Part shown: positions 20,101 to 29,100 of the stretch, piece by piece | How positions within the stretch are numbered: position 1 is the stretch's first letter | How the letters are laid out: each line of letters opens with the position of its first letter | Source: Pelagibacterium xiamenense | Lineage (GTDB): Bacteria; Pseudomonadota; Alphaproteobacteria; Rhizobiales; Devosiaceae | Length of the DNA stretch: 64,000 bases | NCBI RefSeq assembly: GCF_021166475.1 | Contig: NZ_JAJOYS010000002.1 | Coordinates: 744,001 to 808,000 of the forward strand | Reading direction: 5' to 3' | The notes under the pieces: generated by a model | Database searches by the model: none | What the model was told of the DNA's origin: nothing | What the model saw: the letters and a program-made list of their open reading frames with translations, nothing else | Translations under genes and position numbers: made by a program

Positions 20101-21705
20101 CTATGGCGTCGCGAAAAACAAAAGGAGCCCGAACCCCATAACCGCGAGCGCACCGGCCAATTCGACCCACCAGAGCACCACCCCGGCCACCGCGCCGCCG
20201 CCGCCATAGCGCATCATGAGCCCCTTGGCCCCCAGCGCCAGGGTCGCGAGCACCCCCACCGTGATCGCCGTTCCCAGGGCCATCAGGAACGTTGCCGCGA
20301 TCCCCGCTGCAAGCACGCCCTGGGTCAGCGCAAAGACGAGGACCACAAGCGCCCCCGAGCACGGTCTTATCCCCACCGAGAAGACGACGCCTGCCATCGA
20401 ACGCCAGTTGCCGCCCGTTTGTTGAGGTAAAACAACGTGATGGGCGTGCTCATCATGCCCATCGTGGCGGTCATCGTGTCCATCGTGGCCGTGACGATGG
20501 TCAGCGTGGGCATGACGATGCTCAGCGTGATGATGGTGATGCCCGAACCCCAGAATATGGCGCGCCGCCAGCCATGCTCCGAGCACCGCCACGAGCACAT
20601 ACGACCCCCGCGTCATCACCCCCGCCGCGTCGCTCATCGCCACCGACGTCGCCCGGAGCAGCCCCACGGCAACCAGGACGAACGCCACCGCAACCACCGC
20701 CTGCATCATCGCCGACAGGAAGCTCAAGACGATCCCGCGCCGCAATTGCCGTTCATTCGCAACGACATAGGATGAGATCACCACCTTGCCATGCCCTGGC
20801 CCGGCTGCGTGCAGGATGCCGTAGAGAAAGCTTAATCCCCCCAATATCCAGAACGCGTTATTGTCCTCGCGAAGCGCCGAAAGCGCATCGGTCAGCGCCC
20901 GGTAGAACGTTCGCTGTTGATCGGCCACCCAGCCCATGAACCCGCCCTGCCCGGGCGCCATGGCAGGCTCGGAGGGCGGCGCGGCAAACGGCCGGGGCGC
21001 GGGCGCCGAAATCGCTTGCGCGATCGCATCGCTCGCCGTCGCGGCGGCGCGCTGGGGGCAGGTGATGGTGATCCGGTTCGCCAGATCCCGCGCCGCCTGT
21101 TTGAGTTCGGGCGGCAGCTCGAGCACGTCGGGGCCGAGCAGATAAAGCTGCTCCTCGAGAGCCGGATCGATCATCTGCGGCGGATGCGCCTGCGCCGAAC
21201 ACCCCGCGGGAGCGCCCTCGACCGTGACCGCGCTGTCATTGGGAAACGTGATCTCCGAATAATATTCGGGATCGCCCACGATGATATCGAATTCCCCTGA
21301 GATTTCACGGGGTTGCTCGAGCCAGACGGTATAGCTCAGCGTCGTCTGCTCGTTCTCGTACCGCATCGAAGGATCGTGCGGCCCCTGAAGCCCCAGCGCC
21401 TCCTCGTCGGCTCCGGCATAGGTATAAAACTCGTAATATGCGAGCCCCACCATGTTCTCTTCGGCGAGTTCCTGCATCTCCGCGGGTGCCAGAACCCCGT
21501 CGCCATCGGTATCGAGCCCCTGGATTGCCCACGCCGAAAAATACGGATCGAACGTCCATTCATGCCGGATTCCCGCCAGCGCGCCGTCCTCGAAAAGGAC
21601 CGTCGATCGCGCATCGACCCAGACGTGGGGATGCGCCTGTGCCGCGCCCGCACAACAAAGGGCCAGCCCCAGAACCGCCAGCCCGCGCCGCATCATTAGA
21701 GTCAT
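20101..21705 (-). CDS. nickel/cobalt transporter with N-terminal DUF1007 domain (NicO family)
   Basis: The 534-residue fusion begins with a signal sequence and a periplasmic DUF1007 domain (residues about 25-210; opens with AHPHVWVDA and contains the calcium-loop-like DTDGDGVLAPAE). The second half is a NicO/RcnA-type membrane domain of six or more segments, with AGPGHGKVVISSYV and GIRPCSGALVVLVFAL. Between membrane segments is a loop of more than 35 residues made mostly of His and Asp (coded near 20425-20545), probably a metal-binding buffer. Such proteins move Ni2+ or Co2+, some as exporters and some as importers; direction cannot be told. CAGGA lies eight bases before the ATG. It follows the LysR gene by only 11 bases. 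Confidence 0.85.
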   Translation of the reverse strand: MTLMMRRGLAVLGLALCCAGAAQAHPHVWVDARSTVLFEDGALAGIRHEWTFDPYFSAWAIQGLDTDGDGVLAPAEMQELAEENMVGLAYYEFYTYAGADEEALGLQGPHDPSMRYENEQTTLSYTVWLEQPREISGEFDIIVGDPEYYSEITFPNDSAVTVEGAPAGCSAQAHPPQMIDPALEEQLYLLGPDVLELPPELKQAARDLANRITITCPQRAAATASDAIAQAISAPAPRPFAAPPSEPAMAPGQGGFMGWVADQQRTFYRALTDALSALREDNNAFWILGGLSFLYGILHAAGPGHGKVVISSYVVANERQLRRGIVLSFLSAMMQAVVAVAFVLVAVGLLRATSVAMSDAAGVMTRGSYVLVAVLGAWLAARHILGFGHHHHHAEHRHAHADHRHGHDGHDDRHDGHDEHAHHVVLPQQTGGNWRSMAGVVFSVGIRPCSGALVVLVFALTQGVLAAGIAATFLMALGTAITVGVLATLALGAKGLMMRYGGGGAVAGVVLWWVELAGALAVMGFGLLLFFATP

Positions 21706-21716
21706 ATAAGGTCCTG

Positions 21717-22613
21717 TTATAAAGGGTTCTTTTCGAACCACGCGACAAGAAAATCGATCAGCGCCCGCACCTTTCCCGACAGATGCCGGCGATGCGGATA
21801 AACCGCCTGCAGGAACGCCCGATACGGCAGATAATCCTGCAGCACCGGCACCAGCGTCCCCTCGGCGATGGCCGAATCGGCCAGAAAGCTGGGTAGTAGG
21901 GCGAAACCTAGGCCCTTTTGTGCCGCGATCAGCACAGCGACCGGCGAATTGACCTTCACCTGCCCATCCACATGAATCGAAACGGTCCGCCCGTCCTCGA
22001 TGAACCGCCAGTTCGCCTGGCCGGTCATGTTGGTATCGACGATGCACGGCAGCCCGCGCAACGCCTCGGGCGATTTGGGCACGCCGAACGCCTTGATCAC
22101 CGACGGCGCGGCGCAGATTCTCACCGAGGTTTCCGCAATCTTGCGGGCGATAAGCGAGCTGTCGGCCATTGCCGAGATCCGCAGCGCGAGGTCGATTCCC
22201 TCGTCGACGAGGTCCACCATACGGTCCTCGAGCCGCAGATCCAGCGTCACATCCGGATGCTGCGCGACGAACGCGAAGAGCGGATCGACGAGCATCTGCT
22301 CCCCGAAATTTCGCGGCGCGGACACCCGCAGGACCCCGCGCGGCGCCGCCGTCTGGTCCGATATCGTCGCATCGAGATCGTCGAGCTGGGAAAGGATCTG
22401 GTTCACCTCGCGGTAATACGCCTCCCCTGCCTCGGTCAGGCTCAGCTTCCGCGTCGTCCGGTTCATCAGCCGCACCCCGAGATATTCCTCGAGATCGGTC
22501 ACATACTTCGACAGGAGCGCCTTGGACCGCCCGTGTATCCGCGCCGCTGCCGAAAATCCGCCCGCGTCGTAAACCTGCACGAAGGCCCGGATTCGCGCCA
22601 GATCCTGTGTCAT
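21717..22613 (-). CDS. LysR-family transcriptional regulator
   Basis: The 298-residue product has an N-terminal winged helix (residues 1-60, with FVQVYDAGGFSAAARIHGRSKALLSKYVTDLEE) and a LysR effector-binding domain (about 90-295). The PRGVLRVSAPRNFGEQ and GIDLALRI segments put it with the DsdC/CrgA-like group common in Proteobacteria. It sits between the creatininase gene (9 bases away) and the NicO gene (11 bases away) on the same strand, so it is probably cotranscribed with both rather than divergent from a target, which is unusual for LysR. Effector unknown. Confidence 0.92.
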   Translation of the reverse strand: MTQDLARIRAFVQVYDAGGFSAAARIHGRSKALLSKYVTDLEEYLGVRLMNRTTRKLSLTEAGEAYYREVNQILSQLDDLDATISDQTAAPRGVLRVSAPRNFGEQMLVDPLFAFVAQHPDVTLDLRLEDRMVDLVDEGIDLALRISAMADSSLIARKIAETSVRICAAPSVIKAFGVPKSPEALRGLPCIVDTNMTGQANWRFIEDGRTVSIHVDGQVKVNSPVAVLIAAQKGLGFALLPSFLADSAIAEGTLVPVLQDYLPYRAFLQAVYPHRRHLSGKVRALIDFLVAWFEKNPL

Positions 22614-22622
22614 TCCACCCCC

Positions 22623-23441
22623 TTACTGCAACCGCCGCAGATCGAACGCCGCTACGTCCTCGAGCAGCTCGGCAAACCCCTTGAGGATATGGTCGGCCAG
22701 CGCCGCGCCCTTGTCTGCCGTTGCCGCCGCCGCGTTCCCGACAACCCCGTGATCGTTGAAATCCGAACTCAGCCAGCCGAACCGATGCTTGCCATAACCG
22801 GAGAGATGCGTCATCCCCGCTTCCCAATCCGTCAGCCGCGAAACGAAGGTTTCCGCATGCCGCATGTCCACCTGCCCGGGCGTATAGTGCAGCATCAGCG
22901 ACGTTTCGATATCCCCCCCGTGAATGCCGTACCGGCGCTCGGTTTCGTCAAACAGCCCATCGGGATACCCGAACCGCATCCACGCTGTCGCCACCGCCAG
23001 CAAGCCCAGTTCCGCCCGCGCCCTGAGTGTAACGATATCGACCGCCGCACTGTTGCCCCCATGCGAGGACACGATGACAAGCCGCCTGATCCCGGCTTCC
23101 CGCACCGCAGACGCGATGGCAAACCATGCCTGCACCAGATCCGCCGCGTCCCGGCTTTCCGTCGCGGCGAACCGGGTGTGCTCGAGAGAGGCCCCTATGC
23201 GCTCAACGGGCAGCACCACTGCGTCGATATTCGTGGCAAGATAGCCCGGCAGTGCCCTAAGATGCCCCTCGGCGATATCGCAGTCGGTGGTCGCCGGCAG
23301 GTGCGGACCATGCGCTTCGGTCGCCGCCACCGGCAGGATCGCGATCGTACTGTCGGAAACGGCGTGCCCTGAAAGCGCGTCTAAAGAGGCAAGCTGGACG
23401 AGCGGCACGCGAGGTGCTCCGTTTGGCACAAAGGGACGCAT
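22623..23441 (-). CDS. creatininase-family metal-dependent amidohydrolase
   Basis: The 272-residue product has the metal-binding motifs of creatinine amidohydrolase/MftE-like enzymes: ATEAHGPHLPATTDCDIAEG (Glu42, His44, Asp53), VSSHGGNSAAVD and GIHGGDIETSLML. Family members are Zn- or Mn-dependent and open cyclic amides such as creatinine or formamidopyrimidines; the exact substrate is not clear. The ATG at 23441 is preferred over an upstream in-frame ATG because homology begins at once with VPLVQLASLD. It is first in a tight three-gene unit with a LysR regulator and a Ni/Co permease. Confidence 0.85.
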   Translation of the reverse strand: MRPFVPNGAPRVPLVQLASLDALSGHAVSDSTIAILPVAATEAHGPHLPATTDCDIAEGHLRALPGYLATNIDAVVLPVERIGASLEHTRFAATESRDAADLVQAWFAIASAVREAGIRRLVIVSSHGGNSAAVDIVTLRARAELGLLAVATAWMRFGYPDGLFDETERRYGIHGGDIETSLMLHYTPGQVDMRHAETFVSRLTDWEAGMTHLSGYGKHRFGWLSSDFNDHGVVGNAAAATADKGAALADHILKGFAELLEDVAAFDLRRLQ

Positions 23442-23486
23442 AGGATTAGCCCGTGAGCACGCCCGGAACAACACTGCGCGGCCTGA

Positions 23487-23501
23487 TTAACTTTCCTTTA
23501 A
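23487..23501 (+). promoter_or_regulatory. perfect CtrA-type box upstream of the MarR-like gene
   Basis: TTAA-ctttcct-TTAA matches the CtrA consensus TTAA-N7-TTAA exactly and ends 44 bases before the ATG at 23546. If the gene started at the upstream in-frame ATG (23453), the box would be inside the coding region, so the box also argues for the shorter start. Confidence 0.5.
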
Positions 23502-23545
23502 ACGCCGAATCGACGGCTTCCCCCGGTTCCGATAATGATCTTGCC

Positions 23546-23971
23546 ATGACCAAGCCGCCAACCGCCTCGACCCTCTACCGCCTGATCGAAGCCGGCCACC
23601 TCGCCCGCCAGGCCCTGCTGGCGCCGCTCGCCGCGCGCGGGCTCGAGGCCGGCGACGACGCCGTGCTCCTGGGCCTTGCCGACCCCGCAGGCGTCCCCGT
23701 TACAACGCTTGAAGCATTCACCGGCGTGCCCAGCGATCACCTCGACCCCATCCTGCGCCGGCTCGAGGACAAGGGCCTGCTCCTGCGCCTCGCCGTCGGC
23801 CCCGAAATGGTCCCCGGCGCCCGGCTCTCCCAGCAGGGTCAGACCACCCGCACGGCTATCGAGGACCACTGGCGCCAGCTCGAAGATACGATTGCCGAGG
23901 ATCTGGGCAAAAAGACCCGCAAAAGCCTGCGCCAGGGCCTCAAGCGCATCATCACGCTTCTGGATTTCTAG
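23546..23971 (+). CDS. MarR-type winged-helix regulator
   Basis: The 141-residue product is nearly all helical with a central winged helix: TTLEAFTGVPSDHLDPILRRLEDKGLLLRL reads as helix, turn, recognition helix and wing, and a long C-terminal helix (ATIEDHWRQLEDTI-like region) fits MarR dimerisation. It is small and lacks the N-terminal length of classical MarR, so the family call is tentative. The ATG at 23546 is preferred because the region before it is unlike protein and carries a CtrA-type box. The MFS gene follows 76 bases downstream and may be a target or simply a neighbour. Confidence 0.65.
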   Translation: MTKPPTASTLYRLIEAGHLARQALLAPLAARGLEAGDDAVLLGLADPAGVPVTTLEAFTGVPSDHLDPILRRLEDKGLLLRLAVGPEMVPGARLSQQGQTTRTAIEDHWRQLEDTIAEDLGKKTRKSLRQGLKRIITLLDF

Positions 23972-24047
23972 CATCCGCAATTTGGCGTTTGCGCACTTCT
24001 CCCGGCGGGCGTAGGGTATCGGCCCGAGCGTGTTCCGGGTCGCAGCC

Positions 24048-25388
24048 ATGAGCCCCTTTCACCACATTCTGGGCAACAACCTCGTTGCCAACATCACCAA
24101 TTTCACCGTGTGGTTCGCCATTACCTTCTGGGTCTTCATCGAAACCCAGTCGGTCTTCGCGACGGGCATGATCGCCGGCATCTTCCTGGTCTTCACAGCG
24201 GCCTTCGGCTTCTGGTTCGGCTCGATCGTCGACCACAATGGCAAAAAGCTCTCGATGCTTGCCTCGAGCGCCGTCTCGCTCGGATTTTATACCATCTCGA
24301 TAGCGATGGTCTTCCTCGAGCCCGAAGGCGCTTTCAACAATCCCTACGGCGCGTATCTGTGGGTCTTCATCCTCCTCGTCATGCTTGGCGTCATCGCCGG
24401 CAACATCCGCTCCATCGCCCTGCCCACGCTCGTCACCATCCTCATTCCCGTAGGTGAGCGCGACAAGGCCAACGGGCTCGTAGGCATGGTCACAGGTATC
24501 GGCTTTCTCACCACATCGGTGATCTCCGGCTTCCTCGTCGCATGGGGCGGCATGCGCCTGACGCTGACGCTCGCCATCGTCGCGACGGTGCTGGTTCTTG
24601 CGCATCTCGCAGCGGTAAAGATCGATGAAAAGCGCGCCCCGCCCTCGCCCGACACGCCACCCGAACCCAAACGCGTCGACATCGCCGGCACCATCCGCAT
24701 CGTCGCAGCAGTGCCGGGTCTCTTCGCACTCATCTTCTTCGCCACCTTCAACAATTTCCTCGGTGGCATCTTCATGGCGCTGCTCGACGCCTACGGCCTG
24801 TCGCTGGTCTCTGTCGAAGTGTGGGGCCTGCTCTTTGGCGTCCTCTCCACCGCCTTTATCATCAGCGGCATCATCATTTCTCGGACCGGGCTGGGCAAAA
24901 ACCCCTTGCGCACCCTGCTGCTGGTCAACCTCGTCACCTGGATGGTCTGCTGCGTGTTCACCATACAGTCCTCGATCTGGCTCCTGACCGCCGGCTGTTT
25001 CATCTGGATGTTCTTTGCCCCCTACGCCGAGGCCGCCGAACATACGACGCTGCAAAAGGTCGTACCGCTCGAGCGCCAGGGCCGCGTCTTCGGCTTTGCC
25101 CAATCGCTCGAACAGGCCGCCTCGCCCCTCACCGCGTTCCTCATCGGCCCGCTCACCCAGTTCATTGTCATCCCGTTCATGACCGACGGTGCCGGTGCCC
25201 GCGCCATCGGGAGCTGGTTCGGCACCGGCCCGGACCGCGGCATCGCGCTGGTCTTTACGCTCGCGGGAATGGTCGGCGTAATCGTCACGATCCTCGCGCT
25301 CAATTCGCGCCCCTACCGGCGCCTGTCCGCGTTCTATCTCGGAACCCCGGACGCCACCGCGGTGGCGGAAGGGCCCAGGCCCGCCTAG
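24048..25388 (+). CDS. major facilitator superfamily transporter
   Basis: The 446-residue product has about 12 hydrophobic segments in two halves, separated by a charged cytoplasmic loop near residues 190-225 (EKRAPPSPDTPPEPKR). The loop after segment 2 has FGSIVDHNGKKLSM, a variant of the MFS motif G-x3-D-x-x-G-x-K. It looks like a drug or metabolite exporter of the DHA type; the substrate is unknown. The ATG at 24048 is chosen over a GTG at 24030. It ends two bases from the convergent modB stop. Confidence 0.85.
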   Translation: MSPFHHILGNNLVANITNFTVWFAITFWVFIETQSVFATGMIAGIFLVFTAAFGFWFGSIVDHNGKKLSMLASSAVSLGFYTISIAMVFLEPEGAFNNPYGAYLWVFILLVMLGVIAGNIRSIALPTLVTILIPVGERDKANGLVGMVTGIGFLTTSVISGFLVAWGGMRLTLTLAIVATVLVLAHLAAVKIDEKRAPPSPDTPPEPKRVDIAGTIRIVAAVPGLFALIFFATFNNFLGGIFMALLDAYGLSLVSVEVWGLLFGVLSTAFIISGIIISRTGLGKNPLRTLLLVNLVTWMVCCVFTIQSSIWLLTAGCFIWMFFAPYAEAAEHTTLQKVVPLERQGRVFGFAQSLEQAASPLTAFLIGPLTQFIVIPFMTDGAGARAIGSWFGTGPDRGIALVFTLAGMVGVIVTILALNSRPYRRLSAFYLGTPDATAVAEGPRPA

Positions 25389-25389
25389 C

Positions 25390-26073
25390 TTATGGCTGGA
25401 CCTTCGATATCCGCCGGTCGATCCCCATCGTGACCGCCAGCGTCACAAACGCGAAGACCAGCATTCCGAACGCAATCGCGTGCGCCTCGCCCCAGCGCAA
25501 TTGCTCGACGGAGTCGAAGATCGCGATCGAGAGCACCTTGGTTTCCCCTGGGATATTCCCTCCGATCATCATAACGACGCCGAACTCCCCCACCGTATGC
25601 GCGAACCCGAGCACCGCCGCGGTCAGATACCCCGGCCGCGCGAGCGGCAGAATGACGAGGAAAAACGCCCGCCTGAAATCGAACCCGAGCGAATACGCAG
25701 CTTCGAGCGGCCCCTTACCCACGGCGATAAACGCGTTCCGCAACGGCTGCACGACGAACGGCAGAGAGTAGAACACCGACCCGATCACCAGCCCGGTAAA
25801 TGTAAACGCCAGCGTCCGCGCGCCCCAGAGCGAAGCGATCCACCCTCCCGGCCCGTTCGCGCCCAGAATGATCAGGAGATAGAACCCCAGAACCGTCGGC
25901 GGCAGTACCAGGGGCAGCGCTACGAGCGCGTTGACCACGATCGTCCATTTCGACCGCGACCGAGCCAGCCACCACGCAATCGGTGTCCCGAGCACCAGAA
26001 GGATCGCGGTCGATACCGCCGCGAGCGACAGCGTCAGCTCGATTGCGGGCCATATTTCCCAGAAGAGCGTCAT
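25390..26073 (-). CDS. modB: molybdate ABC transporter permease
   Basis: This is the membrane channel of the molybdate (or tungstate) importer. The 227-residue protein has five to six membrane segments and the ABC coupling loop [29 protein letters not shown] that docks on the ATPase. The conserved [20 protein letters not shown] and [18 protein letters not shown] are ModB signatures. Its ATG overlaps the modA stop (ATGA), so the two are coupled. The usual modC ATPase gene does not follow: the next gene is a convergent MFS transporter. Confidence 0.95.
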   Translation of the reverse strand: MTLFWEIWPAIELTLSLAAVSTAILLVLGTPIAWWLARSRSKWTIVVNALVALPLVLPPTVLGFYLLIILGANGPGGWIASLWGARTLAFTFTGLVIGSVFYSLPFVVQPLRNAFIAVGKGPLEAAYSLGFDFRRAFFLVILPLARPGYLTAAVLGFAHTVGEFGVVMMIGGNIPGETKVLSIAIFDSVEQLRWGEAHAIAFGMLVFAFVTLAVTMGIDRRISKVQP

Positions 26074-26801
26074 GGCCGTACGCCATACCCGTGCGCTTCG
26101 ATAATCTCCCGTGCCCGCGCCGAGGCAAGGAAACCCAGGAACGCCGATGCAGCCTCATTGCGCGCGTCGAGCAACACGGCGTCCTGCGCGATAGGCGCGT
26201 GCATCTCCTCGGGCACCACCCAATGCGACCCGCCTTCACCCGCCGCGATTTGCGAAAGCGCCACGAACCCGAGTTCGGCATTGCTTGTCGCAACGAACTG
26301 ATAGGCCTGTGCGATATTCTGTCCGATCACCAGCCTGTCCGCGAGCGCGTCGGTCAACCCCAGCGCAGCGATGACCTCGACCGCCGCAGCGCCATAAGGC
26401 GCCGCCCCGGGCTCGGCAATCGCAAGCCTCTCGAAATCCCCCTCAAGACTCTCGGGTCCTGCGGCCAACGCCGGATCGGCGCTAAAGAGCGCCAGGCGCC
26501 CCACCGCATAGGTGAACCGGCTCGCGCCAACCGCGAGCCCCGCCTCCACCAGCAGCCCCGGCCGCTCAGTGTCGGCAGCCAGAAACGCATCGAACGGCGC
26601 CCCTTGCGTGATCTGTGCGTAAAGCTGCCCCGTTGCTCCGAAGCTCAGCCCGATCTCGAGACCGGTTTCCACCGCGAAGGCCTCGGCCAGGTCCTCCGCC
26701 GCCGCGGTGAAATTGGCCGCCACCGCAACCTGTGCGTTCTGCGCCGGGGCCGGACTTATCCCCGTCCCCAGGACAAGTGTTATGATCGCAATCAGTCGCA
26801 T
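26070..26801 (-). CDS. modA: molybdate-binding periplasmic protein
   Basis: It captures molybdate in the periplasm for ModB. The 243-residue product has a signal peptide ([19 protein letters not shown]) and the ModA core: [43 protein letters not shown] and [17 protein letters not shown]. The ATG at 26801 is chosen because the signal peptide follows it directly; no clear ribosome-binding site precedes it. The leader before it is occupied by a palindromic molybdate box only nine bases away, so the transcript may be nearly leaderless. Confidence 0.94.
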   Translation of the reverse strand: MRLIAIITLVLGTGISPAPAQNAQVAVAANFTAAAEDLAEAFAVETGLEIGLSFGATGQLYAQITQGAPFDAFLAADTERPGLLVEAGLAVGASRFTYAVGRLALFSADPALAAGPESLEGDFERLAIAEPGAAPYGAAAVEVIAALGLTDALADRLVIGQNIAQAYQFVATSNAELGFVALSQIAAGEGGSHWVVPEEMHAPIAQDAVLLDARNEAASAFLGFLASARAREIIEAHGYGVRP

Positions 26802-26809
26802 TGGAACCG

Positions 26810-26833
26810 CGATATGTTTCGAAGAACATATCG
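26810..26833 (-). promoter_or_regulatory. molybdate box (ModE operator) before modA
   Basis: CGATATGTT (26810-26818) and AACATATCG (26825-26833) form a perfect inverted repeat around TCGAAG. Spacing and the CG-xTAT/ATAx-CG edges match known Mo-boxes bound by ModE-type regulators. It lies between modE and modA, directly before the modA start, so bound ModE would block modAB transcription. Confidence 0.75.
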
Positions 26834-26862
26834 GTAGGAGAACGAAGGGATAGACGCAACGA

Positions 26863-27237
26863 TTATTTCCGCTCGGCGATATCGGACTTGAGCGCCCGCA
26901 ACGCTTCGACATCCCCAGCAATCGCAGTTTCGGTCTTGGCTTCCATCGCGCGATAGTGATTGAGAACGGCGAGACCGAGGTCGGTAAGCCGCGCCCCGCC
27001 CTGCCTGGTGCCGCCGCGCACCGTCTCGACAAGCGGCGCTCCGAAGCCTTCGTTGAGTGCCTGCACCAACCCCCAGGCGCGCTTGTAGCTCATCCCCATG
27101 GATTTCCCCGCCGCCGAGATCGATCCCATGCCGGCGATACGCTCGAGCAAGTCCGCCCGCCCCGGACCGACATAGACGTCCTGGTCGATAACGACCCGCA
27201 GGTGCCCAAGGCCCGATATGGGGACCGGGCGTTTCAT
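26863..27237 (-). CDS. modE: ModE-type molybdate regulator lacking a TOBE sensor domain
   Basis: The 124-residue product covers only the LysR-like winged-helix domain of ModE (RADLLERIAGMGSISAAGKSMGMSYKRAWGLVQALN, residues 28-63, then the wing VRGGTRQGGARLT). The molybdate-binding TOBE domains of full-length ModE (about 260 residues) are absent. Such single-domain versions occur in Alphaproteobacteria. How it senses molybdate is unclear. Its ATG is three bases after the eda stop, suggesting cotranscription with eda; the Mo-box lies between it and modA. Confidence 0.88.
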   Translation of the reverse strand: MKRPVPISGLGHLRVVIDQDVYVGPGRADLLERIAGMGSISAAGKSMGMSYKRAWGLVQALNEGFGAPLVETVRGGTRQGGARLTDLGLAVLNHYRAMEAKTETAIAGDVEALRALKSDIAERK

Positions 27238-27240
27238 CTC

Positions 27241-27876
27241 TTATCCCGCCAGCGCCGCTGCTTCGGCGGCCAGCGCCCGAATGCCGTCGAAATCCCCCGC
27301 CGCGACCTTGTCGCCCGGCACGACCCATGAGCCGCCGACGCACACGACGTTGGGCAAAGAAAGATAGGTTTTGGCGTTCGAAAGGCTGATCCCGCCGGTC
27401 GGGCAGAACTTCAGGTCCGCCAGCGGCGAGGCAAAGGCCTTGAGGACCGGCGTCCCGCCCATCGCCTCTGCCGGGAAGAATTTGAGGTAGGAATACCCAA
27501 GAAGTGACGCCGCCATCGCCTCGGTCGGCGACGCGATCCCCGGCAGCAGCGGAATATCGACCTTCTCGGCATCCTCGAGCAATTTCACCGGCGCACCCGG
27601 CGACACCATGAAGCGGCACCCCGCATCAACGGACCCCTTCATCGTGTCGAGGTCGCGCACCGTGCCCGATCCCACCACCGCGCCGTCAACCTTGGCCATC
27701 TCCGCGATCACCTTGAGCGCGTTGGGGGTACGAAGCGTAATCTCGAGATTCGGCAACCCTCCGGCCACAAGGGCCTCCGCCAGCGCCCGGGCGCTGGACA
27801 CGTCGTCATGAATGATGACCGGCACGACCGGAGCCGCGGAAAGGATGGAAGTAAGCGTGGCCGCGTCTTGCGCCAT
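27241..27876 (-). CDS. eda: 2-dehydro-3-deoxy-phosphogluconate (KDPG/KHG) aldolase
   Basis: It splits KDPG to pyruvate and glyceraldehyde-3-phosphate, the last step of the Entner-Doudoroff pathway. The 211-residue protein has the catalytic Glu in NLEITLRTPNAL, the Schiff-base Lys in YLKFFPAEAMGG and the phosphate-binding FCPTGGISLSNA. Length is normal. edd and zwf are not adjacent. The start at 27876 has CGGAGGCAGA upstream. modE follows after three bases, a functionally unrelated partner. Confidence 0.95.
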   Translation of the reverse strand: MAQDAATLTSILSAAPVVPVIIHDDVSSARALAEALVAGGLPNLEITLRTPNALKVIAEMAKVDGAVVGSGTVRDLDTMKGSVDAGCRFMVSPGAPVKLLEDAEKVDIPLLPGIASPTEAMAASLLGYSYLKFFPAEAMGGTPVLKAFASPLADLKFCPTGGISLSNAKTYLSLPNVVCVGGSWVVPGDKVAAGDFDGIRALAAEAAALAG

Positions 27877-27977
27877 AAATCTGCCTCCGGGGACCGTTGG
27901 ATCGACGGGTTTCTGCTTCCACTAGCACGGGCTTTATTGAAATGGGAACCAAAACTCCTTAAGTCAAAGCCCGGCCA

Positions 27978-29075
27978 ATGGAGGAAGCTGCGGCGGGACC
28001 CGATATGATCCAGCAGATCAACGCCATCACACCGCTTGAGGAAGCGCGCGCGGCACTCGCCGATGCGTTCGAGCTCAAGTTCACCAAGGCCGTCGAAAAG
28101 GCGACTCAACCGGTTTTCGACAAGGTCAAGGATCGGATTCCCGAGATCGAATGGCCCTTCTATGCGCCGCTGATTTTCGAGATCAACCGGCTCAAGAAAA
28201 AGAAAAACGCGGCCATCCTCGCGCACAATTACCAGACACCGCAGATCTACTACGGCGTCGCCGACATCGTGGGCGACAGCCTGCAGCTCGCGATCGAGGC
28301 CACCAGGGTCGAGGCCGACACCATCGTCCAGTGCGGCGTGCATTTCATGGCCGAGACCTCCAAAATGCTCAATCCCGAAAAGACCGTGCTGATCCCCGAC
28401 AGCCGCGCCGGCTGCTCGCTCGCCTCCTCGATCACCGCCGAGGACGTCCTGGCGATGCGCGCGCAATACCCCGGCGTCCCGGTCGTCACCTATGTGAACT
28501 CGTCCGCCGCGGTCAAAGCGGTGACCGACGTGTGCTGCACCTCCTCGAACGCGCTCGAAATCGTCGAGGCGGTCGAGGGCGATACCGTCCTGATGATCCC
28601 CGACCAATACCTCGCCCAGAACACGGCGAAAAAGACGAAAAAGAAGATCATCACCTGGGCCGGCGCCTGCGAGGTGCACGAGACCTTCACCGCCGATGAC
28701 ATCGCCGAACTGCGCGCCGCCTACCCCGGCGCCAAGATCATCGCCCACCCTGAATGCCCGCCCGAAGTGATCGACAACGTCGATTTCGCCGGCTCGACCT
28801 CGGGGATGATCGACTGGATCAAGACGCAAAAGCCGCCCAAGGTGGTGATGGTCACCGAATGCTCGATGTCCGACAACGTCGCGGCCGAGACCGAGGGCGT
28901 TTCTTTCCTCCGCGGCTGCAACATCTGCCCGCACATGAAGCGCATCAACCTCGAAAACGTCCTCTGGAGCCTCCATACCGGCACTGAGGAAGTCACCATC
29001 CCCGAGGAACTGATCGAGCCCGCCCGCGCCTCCGTCGAGCGAATGATCGAGATCTCGACGCGCAAGAAGCATTGA
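27978..29075 (+). CDS. nadA: quinolinate synthase A
   Basis: It condenses iminoaspartate with dihydroxyacetone phosphate to quinolinate in NAD synthesis, using a 4Fe-4S cluster. The 365-residue product has the triple-domain motifs ILAHNYQTPQIYYGVADIVGDS, FMAETSKMLNPEKTVLIPD and GCNICPHMKRINLENV; the cluster cysteines are probably Cys119 (IVQCGVH), one of Cys186/Cys187 (VTDVCCTSSN) and one in GCNICPHM. The start could also be the ATG at 28005, since the first nine residues are not conserved and neither start has a good ribosome-binding site. nadB follows on the same strand after a repeat element; nadC is not present. Confidence 0.96.
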   Translation: MEEAAAGPDMIQQINAITPLEEARAALADAFELKFTKAVEKATQPVFDKVKDRIPEIEWPFYAPLIFEINRLKKKKNAAILAHNYQTPQIYYGVADIVGDSLQLAIEATRVEADTIVQCGVHFMAETSKMLNPEKTVLIPDSRAGCSLASSITAEDVLAMRAQYPGVPVVTYVNSSAAVKAVTDVCCTSSNALEIVEAVEGDTVLMIPDQYLAQNTAKKTKKKIITWAGACEVHETFTADDIAELRAAYPGAKIIAHPECPPEVIDNVDFAGSTSGMIDWIKTQKPPKVVMVTECSMSDNVAAETEGVSFLRGCNICPHMKRINLENVLWSLHTGTEEVTIPEELIEPARASVERMIEISTRKKH

Positions 29076-29100
29076 GCAGGTGGCCCGGCTACACTGCATA

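Noticed and set aside
21706-22827. Upstream extension of the NicO frame through the LysR gene
   Set aside because: The extension is the LysR gene read in another frame; the signal peptide and ribosome-binding site fix the NicO start at 21705.
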